Assembly (NCBI GenBank): GCA_963693085.1 | Contig: OY856410.1 | Coordinates: 567,210,406 to 567,274,405 of the forward strand | Direction of reading: 5' to 3' | Source: Alisma plantago-aquatica | Lineage: Eukaryota; Streptophyta; Magnoliopsida; Alismatales; Alismataceae | DNA length: 64,000 bases | Part shown: in pieces, positions 32,904 through 44,535 of the stretch | How the letters are laid out: every line of letters starts with the position of its first letter | Numbering within the stretch: position 1 is the stretch's first letter | Notes under the pieces: model-generated | Database searches by the model: none | The model's input: only the letters and a program-made list of their open reading frames with translations | What the model was told of the DNA's origin: nothing | Program-made: the position numbers and the translations under genes

Positions 32904-33698
32904 CTATCCCCTACTGAAATCTGCAGATCTCTTCTTAGACTCAGACACCTTATCAGCATTCACAGATTCTTCAACCTGTCTAGCAGCCTCAACAAACTCA
33001 CCAAAGTTCTCTCTGTTCCTTCTACTAGTAGCAGAAATTGTATGCCGGATTTCTAGCCTTAGCCCTTCTTGAAACCTTCTGCATCTTTCTATGTTGTCAG
33101 GAACAAGCTGCGGACAGAAGTTTGCTAACCGGGTGAAAAGCGCTTCATACTCAGTAACTGACATGTTCCCCTGCTTAATGTCCTGTAACTGCCTGATTTT
33201 CTCATTAAGAAAAGTGGGTGGATAGAATTTAAGATGAAACTCCTCAGAGAAATCCTGCCAAGAAAACACTGTACCTCTCCTCTTTTCCTCCACACCACGC
33301 CACCACAACTCTGCATCGCCTGTCAAAAGGTAGACTGCATGATTAATATTCTTCTCTTCTAGAAGCTCCATCAGGCGAAAGACCTTCTCTATCTGTCTCA
33401 ACCACTCATCAGCCTCGGCGGGATCTGTAGTGCCACTAAACTCTGTGCCACCAAGCTTCTTCACAAGCTCATAAGATCGCATCAGATCCTTACTGCTGGT
33501 AGAAGTAGAAGCTCGCCTATCAGCTTTATACTTCTCCCTGGTCTCCAGAAACATCTTGTACATATGGGATGCTTCCTCCACATGATCACCACCACCTGGA
33601 CCCAAGTACAGTGGGTCAGGGCCAACATGGCTCTCAGCCTGCTCATCACGATCAAAGCCTCTTTCTGCCATCTGTAATGATATAACAGAATATTTCAT
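32904..33698 (-). pseudogene. Tekay-type gag capsid
   Basis: A 264-codon open frame, ATG at 33698 (a second in-frame ATG at 33671 gives MAERGF, equally plausible). It starts about 100 bp downstream of the primer site in element sense. The capsid (retrotransposon gag) domain reads FSGTTDPAEADEWLRQIEKV, AVYLLTGDAELWWRGVEE, FSWQDFSEEFHLKFYPP and QGNMSVTEYEALFTRLANFC. The frame closes with DFSRG and a TAG, then continues with an Arg/Gly-rich tail, so the stop is probably a mutation rather than the original end. Confidence 0.93.
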
Positions 33699-33799
33699 GT
33701 TAGAAAACTACAGATAGAAGAAAGACACCTAAACCTTAATCCTATTGGTCTCTTATTGTCCCCTGTCCTGGACTCTGAGTAACTATGTACTCAACCTAA

Positions 33800-33811
33800 G
33801 CTCTGATACCA
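33800..33811 (-). other. Primer-binding site of the Tekay-type element
   Basis: TGGTATCAGAGC on the minus strand, complementary to the 3' end of initiator methionine tRNA, four bases from the 5' LTR. Confidence 0.93.
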
Positions 33812-33815
33812 AGAC

Positions 33816-36237
33816 TGTCATGCCCCGATCTCACACTAACCACTAATCACGAGATTAGGGCGCGACGGAGGGATTTTCACCTAAACAAATCACTGAGAAC
33901 TTTTTCTTTTTAAAACCTCGTAATGATATCCAGATTATTGCTGTAAACTAAAACATGATAAACTATTGCAGAAGCATTTCAATTAACCTGGCTAGAGAAC
34001 ATAAACAGAGTTTACAACATGTAACATTGTTTAACAGAAAGTAAACATAACAGTTAATTTACATCTTTTACACATTCACCATACATACTTTCTCTCACCC
34101 ACACCATGTCCCAAGGACCAAGGGGAAAGGACTAAGAGACCTCTAACAAGACTAACTACAAACCTTCTATAGACTAAGCATTAGGATGAAACGATCCTTC
34201 CGATTCCTGTTGCTGATGCTGACCTGAAAATGTTTGAGTAGAGGTATGAGCCTACTCACTCAGTGAATAGCCTTTCATTTAGCTATCACTAAACAACTCA
34301 TCAGGTTTATAAATTGAAATTAAACATAAGTGCAGTACTAAGCAGGGCAGTTCTAATAACATAACAGATTTGCAGAATATAATCACATTTCCATGCCATA
34401 ACAGATAATTTGAACAGATAAACAGATATAAAGAAATAGTACAAAAGTTCGAATACTTTAATTTACTGTGATCCTATATGAGTACCAATTTATATTATTA
34501 TGCCCTAATCATATGCAATGTACTCTGCATATAAAGATCCGTAGCGAACTACGATCTCACCGTACAAGACTTAGCGACACACCTGGGAAATGCTAAGTCT
34601 GACTTCCGCCCTGGTCTGCTGCAGGGCCCACAGGCTCATCGGCCTCACTATACTCTCAAAAGAGTGAACTCTAGACTCCTCCTCAAACCTGAGCACAGAG
34701 GCGGAGAGTCTTACCGGGTTACCACCGTGACATCGCACGCGTTGTTGTTGAATAACCCCTATTTACTCCAGTGCCACCGTGACATCGCACACGTTGTTGT
34801 TGAACACTGCCTTTCCATCCTCGTGCCACCGTGACATCGCACGCGTTGATGTTGAACACGAGTTCCCCCCCCCCCTTGGTTGCAGACCTCTCAAAGGGGT
34901 TCTACGGTGTTAGGGCACCTAAGTCTATTAACTGATTAACATATAACACTTAAACAGGAAAAACACATTTCATACTTATTCCACATTCTGAATATCACTT
35001 AAAAACACATATATATATATATATATCATTTGTCTTCTTTAAACATGACTCAATATCACTTATTCAAATTCATTGCTAGACAACCATCTTTATTCAGCAT
35101 ATGCATTGCAACTGTAAAACAGGAAATTCCATCTTTTTCATCAATCATATTACGTATCTCAAGTTCAATTGAATGTATAATACTCTATTGTATGTGCTAA
35201 ACTGTTTAGAAGTTATACCAACTGATACTAAAGCAATTAAGCACTTAAAATGAGTTAAATAATGATTTCTAAATGAACTACTACTCACAACTTGAAACTC
35301 GGCCGATCACTTTGGAACTCGGCCGATCACTTCACAGTTTCTGAAACTCGGCCGACCAACTTCGGCCAATCAGCAGGAAACTCAGCCGATCCACTGGGAA
35401 ACTCGGCCGATCGAAACACAGCTCGTTTACCTACAAAAGAAACTCGGCCGATTCAAGACCAAACTCGTCCGACCAAAATGTTGTTCGAAATCCTAAACAA
35501 GGAACTCGGCCGACCAAAACACGAACTCGGCCGAACCGCGCACAGACAGAAAATAAAAATGGACCTACAGATGTCGATTTCACTCGAATCGACGGGCAAA
35601 ACCCTCGATTTGCGTTGCAAATAACTTGCAAAAGGTGCACACCACCAGGGACTAGCTGGAGGGGGAGGAAGGACAAGCTAGGGCTGCTCTTTGCACCCTA
35701 ATCTCCAGGCCATCACCTTGCAAACGCAGCTCCTACTGCAAGCTAGCTCGAATCGATGGAAAAGAAGGTGGAAGGAAGGAAGAAGATGAGTCGCAGCTGC
35801 TGGCCGGAGCAAAAACCAAGCTCCAAACGTCCTTCTCCTCAGCTCTCTTTCTCTCTCTCTCTCACGTGAAGGAAGAAGAAGAACGCTCCTGTGTTCTCTC
35901 GTTTCTGGAAAAATGAAACTAGATAAGTGAGAAAGAATAGATAAGGAGGAAAACCTAGGGGACAAAACGCAAAGTCCAAGAACTTCCAAAAACTACAAAC
36001 GGGTTCCTACAAGTCCAAAAACATGCAACTTTTGACTCGAAGGTCGGATTCGAACGATTTCTCTGGCAACGCTTCAAGCGTAAGATCCCACACGTTTTAA
36101 GGGCTAGGATTCATGCTAAGCACATATCATATCCGTTAAAAACATTATTAAAAAAAACAAGCTTATAACTTAGCAAAGCAGCTAAACACATGCTTAGCAG
36201 CATACTTACAAGGATAAGCTCAACGCGGGTCGTAACA
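33816..36237 (-). repeat. 5' LTR of the Tekay-type element
   Basis: 2422 bp, the partner of 26568-28973. It holds the same tandem units and TCGGCCGA cluster, plus a longer TATATA run (about 35008-35027) and one additional CTCGGCC unit near 35500-35525. The promoter driving gag-pol should lie here, but I could not single out a TATA box with confidence. Confidence 0.95.
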
Positions 36238-37064
36238 TAAATAGTGAATCGACCATTTCAGATTCTGAAATGACCGGTTCATATAGTGAATCACCCAGTT
36301 CAATGATCAACACGATTGGATCAATGATTTATGTTGATGTCATGTTGTGCATTAATCATTATATAAAAAACCAATGTGTCTGCAAATAGGAAATAAAGTG
36401 AACCAATCAATTCAAGTGTTGGACTGATAGTTCCACATGTGAACCAAGCATTTTAGTGATGAATCAACCATTTCATCATTCAAAACTTTTGGAAAATTCA
36501 AGAAAATTTGTCTCTTCGACTCCCAAATGTTCAGGATACCCTAACCCTGGCCATCCTATATAAAGGAGGGTAGTTTAGGCTTTTAGAAGACACAACAATA
36601 AGCTCTTACAGTTGTTGTCCTCTCATAGTTGTGGTAACGTGAGATGCTGAGAAAGTATTACCCATAAAAGGGAGAGACAACAAGGGAGAGAAAGTCAACA
36701 CTGGCATGTTAACGTTTGAAGGGACAACTCCTTCCTATTAACTATGGTAGCATAATGTGGAGTTCCCTATGGTTAACGTGGACTACGTAGAGGTGTGGAG
36801 GCCATTTTGTCCATGCTAGGAAGACATCAACCATTATCGTCGGTGGTACTATACCAGGAGTTGTCATTTCCAGTTGTTCGTGTGCAGCTTGCAAAGTGTG
36901 CACATCACCGTGCAAGAGATGTCGCTAGACTTGCTCTAGGACTAGGTATATATCCTACTACCCTATTTCATAGATACATCATTGTTGATGTGATCTCCTA
37001 GAAAGGAATAGGGGATTTTTTTTTGTTTCTGTTGCCTTATCTAGTCGTCCCTATTTCCTAATAG

Positions 37065-37076
37065 TGGTATCAGAGC
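37065..37076 (+). other. Primer-binding site of the plus-strand Angela-like relic
   Basis: TGGTATCAGAGC, a perfect initiator methionine tRNA match, one base after the 5' LTR. Confidence 0.88.
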
Positions 37077-37198
37077 AACGTTAATTTATGGTGTATCAAG
37101 GATCTAAATAGATTTGATCGGATTTATTTTATTTCATACAATGTTAATATTAAAATAATTAATGTTCATATCCAATTAAATACCACATATGACCCCCC

Positions 37199-37242
37199 AA
37201 AACACACACACACACATATATATATACATATATATATATATA
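37199..37242. repeat. CA/TA microsatellite
   Basis: An (AC)n run followed by a (TA)n run with a single interruption, in the 5' untranslated part of the Angela-like relic. Confidence 0.85.
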
Positions 37243-38180
37243 ATCAATATGTGTCACCCTAAAATCATTTTGATGGTGGATGTATGTGTGATTATGGGAA
37301 AAACCCCAGTGGATATGTGTGCATGGTGGTTTGGTTTATTTCTTGTTGTTATTGAGTTTGCATATTGATCATCTCACCTCCTTCTAAATGAAAATTATGC
37401 TCCTCTTCCTTTTTCCCCTCAAATGTAACTCTAGGTTTTCCCTTTCACAATGTAATATGGAATAGGATAGTTTTAATTTTGTGTTTTGTCATGAGAATAC
37501 ATTCTACACTTGACGGGTTGATTGACTAAGAGTCAAACTAATCGATTGGAAGACCGAGGAGGCCAAACAACAAAAGGAGTCGATCGATGACTGGTAGCTC
37601 AACTGATCGATTGGAGGAGTCTAGACACTAGCTGAGCCTGAGGCTAGTTAATTGATCCAAGAGTCCAACTAACTGACCAAGAGGCCAACCGATTGACTCA
37701 AGGGTTGAATCGACCAGACTGACCTATTTCAACTACGTATTATCCAGTACATGTTGCTACATATTATGTGGACCTTATGAATTAGCAATTCTTTATGGAT
37801 CTAAAGAATTGGATTACTATGAACATAACTATCGCTCATGTATTTCTGATTACATGTTATTCTTTTGTTGATATAGCATGTATATGATATGCACTATAAG
37901 TATGTGGTGATTGGATATGTATATGTATTCATATATAAAATCCATCTATAAATATTAAGTCTAAGATTTCTTTCATAGGCAGCACACATGAAAAGATTGA
38001 TCGACTAAGTGTGGGCATGTCCTAGCATGATGTGCCATCTATCTCATAGAAGTGTGATGGTAGATATGTGGGTCTATCCTAGGAGGGTGCATATTCTATC
38101 ATGTTGGCTTTTGGGTTAGGTTTAACCAGGTGACCTTAATAGGATTAAGTGCCTAGATGCATATAAATGTATTGTGACAA
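37243..38180 (+). other. Eroded 5' interior of the Angela-like relic
   Basis: No open frame of note. At 37500-37740 the words GATCGATTGG and CAACCGATTG recur in variants, giving a loose repetitive texture. The N-terminal gag that should be here is not recognisable. Confidence 0.4.
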
Positions 38181-38520
38181 GGAGTTGTGCACACCATCTA
38201 CTCAAGAGTTGCACGAGATGTAGTTGGTAAATGTTTCTACCTTCATCATTGTGGTGTCTCACTAGAAGATTGTTCATTGAAATCTTCCAAATTGATAGTG
38301 AGGGAAGTCCAAGGGCAAAGACAAAGCTAAGAAGAGTTCTAGAGCTAGTCAGAAACCAAAGTATTCTATGTTGAAAGCTAAGGGAAGAGTGAATAAGGAA
38401 GGAAAGTGCCACCACTGTCACCAGCTAGGACACTGGAAAAGGAACTATCCTCTTTATATAGAGGAACTCAACAAGAAGAAGGAGATATCAATCTCCAGTT
38501 CAGGACCCAAGAAGAAGTAA
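38181..38520 (+). pseudogene. Copia gag zinc-knuckle remnant
   Basis: The plus strand at about 38300-38520 reads a lysine-rich stretch and then CHHCHQLGHWKRNYP, followed by EELNKKKE and a TAA at 38518-38520. This is a CX2CX4HX4C nucleocapsid knuckle in which the last Cys is Tyr (TGT to TAT). It corresponds to the gag C-terminus of Angela-type elements. Confidence 0.8.
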
Positions 38521-38556
38521 TCTAGAATTATGTGGAGCAATAGTTGTTTCCATTAT

Positions 38557-38888
38557 AGTTACAATATTTCATTTATACTAATGGACATGTAATAGAATTA
38601 GTGAATTTGTATTATGTACGTACCATTAATGAAAACATCATGTATCTTGTATGGATAACAATATTATGAATGTTTTATGATTTATTTTAAAGATGAAATC
38701 TTATATGGAAGTGTCCACTACAGTGAAAATCTTTCATTTAGCCTAATGGGCATGTAATAGAATTAGTGAGTTTCTATTATGTACATACCATTAATGAAAA
38801 CATCATGTATATTGTATTTACAAGAATATTATGAATATTTTATGATTTATTTTAAAGATAAGATCTTATATGGAAGTGCCCTATGTCT
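38557..38888. repeat. Tandem duplication of about 163 bp
   Basis: Two diverged direct copies share CATGTAATAGAATTAGTGA, TACCATTAATGAAAACATCA and AGATCTTATATGGAAGTG-like blocks, at about 38583 and 38745. It lies between the gag and integrase remnants. Confidence 0.75.
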
Positions 38889-39165
38889 CGTAGTCTATAC
38901 TTAATAGCTCTAAAAGACAAATACATTGAATGACTCGATGACTTAAAAAATAAATACCTATCACATTCTCATCTAAAGCACACAAATAAGAAATGCATTT
39001 CTGTAATCCATACACATGGTTGTCTAGACTCTTTTGGTTATTGAACCAATAGAGACACGCGAGTCTTATTTATTGGGCATCATGACAAAATCACCTTTCA
39101 CTAGATGTAGTGGGAGAGTGAGTAATCTATTAGGGCTCATACATACTGATGTATACATGCCCTTT
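38889..39165 (+). pseudogene. Copia pre-integrase/integrase remnant
   Basis: At about 39080-39165 the plus strand reads MTKSPFTRCSGRVSNLLGLI followed by HTDVYMPF and a stop. This is the junction of zinc block and catalytic core seen in Angela-type integrase (compare CESCFLGKMTKTPFTG in the minus-strand copy). Sequence beyond 39165 no longer resembles pol. Confidence 0.75.
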
Positions 39166-42100
39166 TAGAATAAGTGCTAGAGGTGGTTAATAGTAACTCA
39201 TTATATTTAATAACAATATCCATAGATATGGTAGTTTGTATTTAATGAAATACAACTCTGAATCTCAGTAGATTTGGAAGTTTGATCAAACCTTAAGGAC
39301 AATAACTTCAAGTATGATTTGTTCAATGTAATAAGAACTATTATGTAACACATATATGGTTGATTGTTGTTTACTTTAAGAATAGTAAACACATAATTAG
39401 GGGTTGAGAAATCAATGGATGGAGACACTAGGGTCAAATTGGTATCACCACCTCTACCTATCATTCACTCTCTTACTACATCATATTAAGTATGAAAAAA
39501 CATATGTTGAGGCAAGAATAACCCCCCTTTCAATGCTAAGATTAAAACCTAGACAAATATAAGCTCACCATATGTTACCAATAGATCATACATATATCAC
39601 CTTGAAAAACACCTATTTCAAATTCTGATCAAGGGTTTACTGGGAATTAATTAATATCCTAAATCCTAAGTTGAAAGTTATCTACACCCAAGAATTAATA
39701 AACAACCAAACTTGATAATTAGGAAAGGATACACTCACGACAATGATTGGTTTCAAACATAAAATGATTCCTAACATAATAGATGTAGTAAAGAGAACAA
39801 AATCGGATAGAAGGGATATTCCCTAAATGCTAGCGAGAGGACTGCTTGTTCATGGCAGCAAATACAATTACAACAAAGTAAAAGAGAGATAAGTCATTGA
39901 CATGGTAGAATATGGAATCAAAACCATGGTGTGAGGGAGTGGTTCTTCAGATTCTGGGATGAGGGTGCTGAATAAATAGCAAGAGAACCTCCTTGATATT
40001 CATTGGATATGACTAGAAATTTTCAATCTCTCTTACTTGTGGACTGGATCTACTACTAAGGAGGCAAAGTAGGTGAATAATTGATCAATGGAAAATGGAC
40101 ATCTTGATTCTATCTTCCTTCAAAGATAGAGTTATGGAGCTTTAGTGGAAGTTGGAATCTTGTTGGTCTATCAACCAATGGAGGGGAGTCAATAAGAATA
40201 AGGTGGATGTTTTGGAATGAAAATGGAACCTTGGCAGAATCAAACATAGGATCACTTTCATGATGGGAATGGGCTTGTATATATATATAGGAAGAGGCAA
40301 GGATTTGGAACCCTTCCCGGCCACTTTGGTCTTGAATCTCAGCCTCCATGGGTACACATATTTGATTGTGGGAGGTAGACAAAGAGTCTCATGAATCTTC
40401 AATAAATGCATTAGAGGTCGAGTGCATGATGACCATTGGTGCTCTTTATCTACCCAACATCAAAGGACACGCACATGTCTAGCATCGGTGGGGGAGTGTT
40501 GAGTCCATTGGGGTGCATTGTCTAATCGGGAATCAGAGCATAAGTGTAGGTTGGGCACCAAAGTGGTATTGCAAGATGACAATTAGTGGCTGAGGCTAGA
40601 CTGATCGTCATGTAGTATTTATTTCATAGCATGATGGTCTAACCAGCCATTGAAGCATGGGTTCAAAACCTTCTTTAGGTGCTCTCTGATTAGGTGATGA
40701 GTTTAGGATTCCCATTAGAGGTTTGATGTTTGGTTGGGCATCAAGCAACATTCCCATTAGGGGCGGTCAAAGGAATAACTAGAAGGTTGTCTATCATCAA
40801 GAATTGCTCTCATTAGGGGTTTGACATAGACCATGCATCAGTAGTCAGGCCCAATCATCAATGGTTGATTGATGGTCATTCTATTTAAACTTAAACCCAC
40901 CTCAGGATGGGGGGAAGGCATGGATGTGTGGTCAACGGACAACACTCATGAAGCTTCTGGCCGATGAAATGTGATACCATGAAGGTTTTGATGAATAAAA
41001 ACTTCATCCATTCATCATAAATTTCTTGGGGCTACTAGTCAATTGGTAGGACAACCATTTACTACACGGGTGCACATGATATGTGGCTCGTGTTTGTTGT
41101 GGAAACCAAAGAATTGGATCAAAATCCTATAATTTTATATGACTTAAGAAAACCTAAATACAAGCTATTTCTAGAGAAAAATGAGGGAATTGAGTGTGAA
41201 ACTAAGCCAAAATGTAACTAAAACTAGGATGAATATGCATTCATCAACTAACCCCAAACTTAAATTTTTCTCATCCTCCAGTAAAGAAAAATCCAAAACA
41301 ATTTTCAAACAAATAGTTTCAACCCATGTGATTGCCTCATCTTCACATCATGCTCATTTCCCTACAACCTGATATGGCCGAGTGACCCAACTTCCTAATA
41401 TCACATAACACATTTCCATACCTTCGTTTCTAATTTTTCTTCTCAAAATAATTTCCTCTTCACTATCCCATTACCATGGATGTCTAAGAGTCTTCATGAA
41501 CATTTAAGAATCCCATAGAAAAACAAGTATTCATATGATACAACACTAGGGTTTGTGAAAGGGATATCAAAATGAGACACTCATTGAGTCACTAGTTGGA
41601 AAATGGATAGAAGGGGCACGAAAGGAAGATGCAAATCTCTCCTCTATTAAACTTGAGATTGCATTTATTAGTACAAATACATGTATCACAATTTTTTTTA
41701 TTTTCGCACATTGTCATCCTTTCTTTTTGGTGGGATGCCCCTATTACATAGACAAGGGTATCAAATAAGAGGATAGAGTGGACATGGAATGTCCCACCCC
41801 GAACATGGAGTTTTCCACTTTTTAGGGCTTTTTATTTCCTTCTTGATGGATGGAAGGTAAGAAGATGAAAGACACAGTGTAGAAGAGAGATCAAATCAAC
41901 ATGCATATGAATTTAGGGTTCAGTGCACTGGGTGGTTCTCCTAGTACATTATGCTCAAATAGTGACATGATAGGGTGGGTGAAGGGATGATTTCTAGAAT
42001 TTGTTTCACTAGTTAGTTAGAAGAATGACGTGTTTGATCCCTCTCAGTTCCTCTAGTAATTTCCCTTTATTTCAGGGAAACATGATGTTTGGGCTCCTAG

Positions 42101-42379
42101 GCCACATGTGGTAATTTGTAGCCATTGGTTTGTTTTAAAATTTTGTCATTATGAGGTTTTTCTTTGAATAGTGGGGAGTTAAATGATGAAACATGCATGG
42201 ATGTATATATCTATTTAAATATAAGTAGGCTAAATAATGGCTTTGATAACTCTATAAGAAAACTTTTTAAAAATTTAAACTAAATGCAACTTCGTGAATG
42301 CAACTATAAGATCATAAGATATAGAAAAAGTGGTGTGGGTACAAAGTAGAACACATACCAACCACCATCAAACATGAAC
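39166..42379. other. Unassigned AT-rich region
   Basis: 3.2 kb without a convincing gene. A TATATATATA run at about 40278-40288 with downstream G/A-rich DNA resembles an LTR promoter. A TGGTATCAC word on the minus strand near 40973-40981 resembles a primer-binding site. The short frames at 40110-40411 (minus) have no domain. It may be the remains of older LTR elements, perhaps the 3' end of the Athila-like one. Confidence 0.4.
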
Positions 42380-43915
42380 TTTTTTTTTGGTCAATGAAAA
42401 TCCTGTTACTATTGTGATATACCAAAACTTTAGGTACAAGAAATCACACCCGCTAATCCTCTGAGAGGATTACCAAAAAATAGCAAAAGATACTAAAGGT
42501 CTTACACAGAAGATCGCAACAGATAGAGGAGGACCCAGCCAAAGAACAAACATCAAGAGTGTCATACAAGCAAAAACAAATATATCTAAATCCTACTCTG
42601 ATGAGGAGCTCCACTAACAATATGCCCACCCACAAAGAGTGCAGTCTCATCATCATAGGCTGAAGAATATCAACCAAAGTCTGTACTTCAGCCTTTAATG
42701 GAGATTAGAGACAAAGTCCCATCTAACTTCATCAGCTACCTCATCTTAAACGGTTGTAGCCCCAACCTGTATTCCTGTTAGTTCAACAAGAGAGCTTGAT
42801 ATATGAGTCAACTGTACCGATCACCAAGAGTAGAATCTAGGAACTCCCTTCACACATGCATTATCCACACTCACAAAGATAGTGGAAGAAAACCCCAGAC
42901 ATAGCTCCCAACCATCAGACAGCAGAAGAAGATAACTCGACACTACTTGCCACTCAAAACTAGGAACTAGGGGCACATCGGCATAACAACAAACACCTAA
43001 AGAGGTGTTTCCATCACAGCAGTGGCAGAGGGCCAAGGAGGAGAAGGCTTTGAAACCGAACTACACCCTTTAAACCTGACTTCCCATGTGCATTCTAGAA
43101 CGCTTCACAGAAGCATTCCGTCAAACGCCAAGTAAGCTCCAGAGAAGTCCAAGCTCCGCCGAAGAAGCCTCAGCATGATCCGATGCAGGCAGCGCCCGGA
43201 GAAGCAGAACCCTTGAGGGTGCACACCCTCGCCACTTCAGCAACCATCCATGCCAGCCGCCAAGCCTGAGCACGCCCGACGCGGACGGCAGCAACAGGAG
43301 GGTGTGGACCACCATCGGACACCACCAGCCAGGTCTGTGATGGAGAATCACGTCACCCAATGAGGAATCCAACCACGCTGTGACCGCCGACATGGGAACC
43401 AGACAAAGTCGTGGGAGGTCATCAACCTGAGCAAGCCAAGTTTTCCCGGGGAAGGGATGAGGGATTGCTAGATAGGTAAGGGTAAGACCCCCTACCATCC
43501 TCAACTTGATGAGGCAGCACGCAAGCCCTCAGGACTGGGATAGGTCGGCTGCTCACCCTCCATCACACTTGAACGGAGTGAAGTTGACAAAGTCGAGATC
43601 GCCGAAACTCAACCCAGACCCGATCACGCTCACGACACCTATCATCTCCCAACCAACCCAGAACCGCCAGAGAGACGCCACCGATTTCGATCCTAGCTCC
43701 AGATGACCGTCGCAGCCTTCACACAGAGCCACCCCAACCATTGGAGGCCAGGGTGAGGGACACACAGAGGCGGCGTTCCCTCCCCCCAGCGGCAGCCGTC
43801 GGGCGAGGGTAGAGAGAAGACAGAGTGGACACCCTATAGTGAGAATCCTAGAGAAAGCACTAAATTCAAGATGGAGGGAAAGAATTGTGCCGTTTGGACC
43901 ATTAGGCATGGTTGT
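42380..43915 (-). mobile_element. LINE-type retroposon copy, same 3' family as 19906-22029
   Basis: On the minus strand the 3' tail carries TTTTTGGTAATCCTCT, TACCTAAAGTTTTGGTAT and TTGACC plus nine A residues ending at 42380. It matches the tail of the ORF1-carrying copy. The 5' part (43100-43910) is GC-rich and has minus-strand frames of 118 and 127 residues, but they lack the DUF4283 pattern, so I treat them as non-coding. The 5' boundary near 43915 is approximate, and no target duplication is obvious. Confidence 0.65.
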
Positions 43916-44535
43916 TCTCTATTCAGCAAAAGTCATTGACCTACAACTAAAATTGTATGAATGTACGATCTTGTCATGGGATGTGATAACTAACAAAAGT
44001 AAAATATTCATTTGAAAAATGGATGCAAGTGGAAGTAACATTCAAGATGCCTCCTGAGAAGCACCTTTGTTTAATGTTGTCATCTCAAAGCCTAAAGCTT
44101 AATTATGTACTTAGGGGAAGGTGCGTGAGTGGTTGGTCGACCTGTATATCCTCCATTCTAAAATAGCACTTAAGACATTGTCCATTGACTCACCAATCCT
44201 CTCTCTAAATTAGAACAACTCCATGAGTGTACATATTCTTTATGATGATGGACCCGAGCATCAGGTCCTGAACTTTCTTAAAAAAAGGCAAAGATGAGAG
44301 TTGTGCATTAATACTTGATCTCTGACCTATAGATATTTTAACTTTATGTCTCCATCATGCCACATCTTTGTACGCTTCTTGTAGATGTCTGCATTTGCAT
44401 AGGATGTTAGTCATAGCTCTTCAAGTTCTTACAGTTGTAGCTGTCGATTTTCTTTTGCTACATGGAGGACAAATTTGAGTTTCTTGATGGCCCATTGAGA
44501 TTTGTGTTAAATCTCCACATGTAAGTGACAAGACT
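43916..44535 (-). pseudogene. C-terminal integrase of the Athila-like Gypsy element
   Basis: Directly left of the LARD the minus strand reads CHLHVEI then QWAIKKLKF, continuing exactly from HLIYGKS at 56628. Further on, ADIYKKRTKMWHDGDIK and LMHNSHLCLFLRKF match the Athila integrase tail (family pattern: YKEKTK, HD, LLFNSRL). Numerous stops show that it is dead. Recognition fades towards 43950. Confidence 0.8.

Larger units (their letters stand above)
26568..36237 (-). mobile_element. Tekay/Del-type Ty3/Gypsy chromovirus, nearly complete
   Basis: A 9670-bp element on the minus strand with LTRs at 26568-28973 and 33816-36237. Termini are TG...CA, with a perfect 5-bp duplication TAAAT at 26563-26567 and 36238-36242. 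The primer site and polypurine tract are canonical. Gag, protease, reverse transcriptase, RNase H, integrase and a C-terminal chromodomain lie in one reading frame from 33698 to 29010, interrupted only by four TAG codons. Order RT-RNaseH-INT plus the chromodomain and 2.4 kb LTRs support the Tekay/Del lineage. Confidence 0.95.
25367..37063 (+). repeat. 5' LTR of the plus-strand Angela-like relic (about 2.0 kb plus guest)
   Basis: Left part 25367-26567, right part 36238-37063. The end reads CCTAATA, probably CCTAACA with a C-to-T change, one base before the primer site. TATATAAAG at 36557-36565 is the likely TATA box. AT-rich, no coding function. Confidence 0.75.
25367..39165 (+). mobile_element. 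Plus-strand Angela-like Copia relic, 5' LTR split by a Tekay element
   Basis: It starts with TGTTGGTGTGCATG, and its LTR is homologous, in inverted orientation, to 1-1584. After the Tekay guest the LTR resumes at 36238 and runs to about 37063, followed by a canonical primer-binding site. The interior holds only eroded gag and integrase pieces and stops being recognisable near 39165. No 3' LTR is visible in the window. Confidence 0.78.

Noticed and set aside
30087..32906. Programmed TAG read-through in the Tekay gag-pol
   Set aside because: Four separate TAGs, two of them inside pol at conserved Gln positions, with no shared read-through context downstream, fit mutation better.
41033..41085. 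tRNA or tRNA-derived SINE (CAATTGGTAGGACAACC resembles an A box region)
   Set aside because: No B box (GGTTCGA-type) and no cloverleaf pairing can be drawn downstream.
43121..43909. Minus-strand frames of 118 and 127 codons in the LINE-type copy
   Set aside because: GC-rich 5' part of a retroposon; no DUF4283, zinc knuckle or endonuclease pattern.
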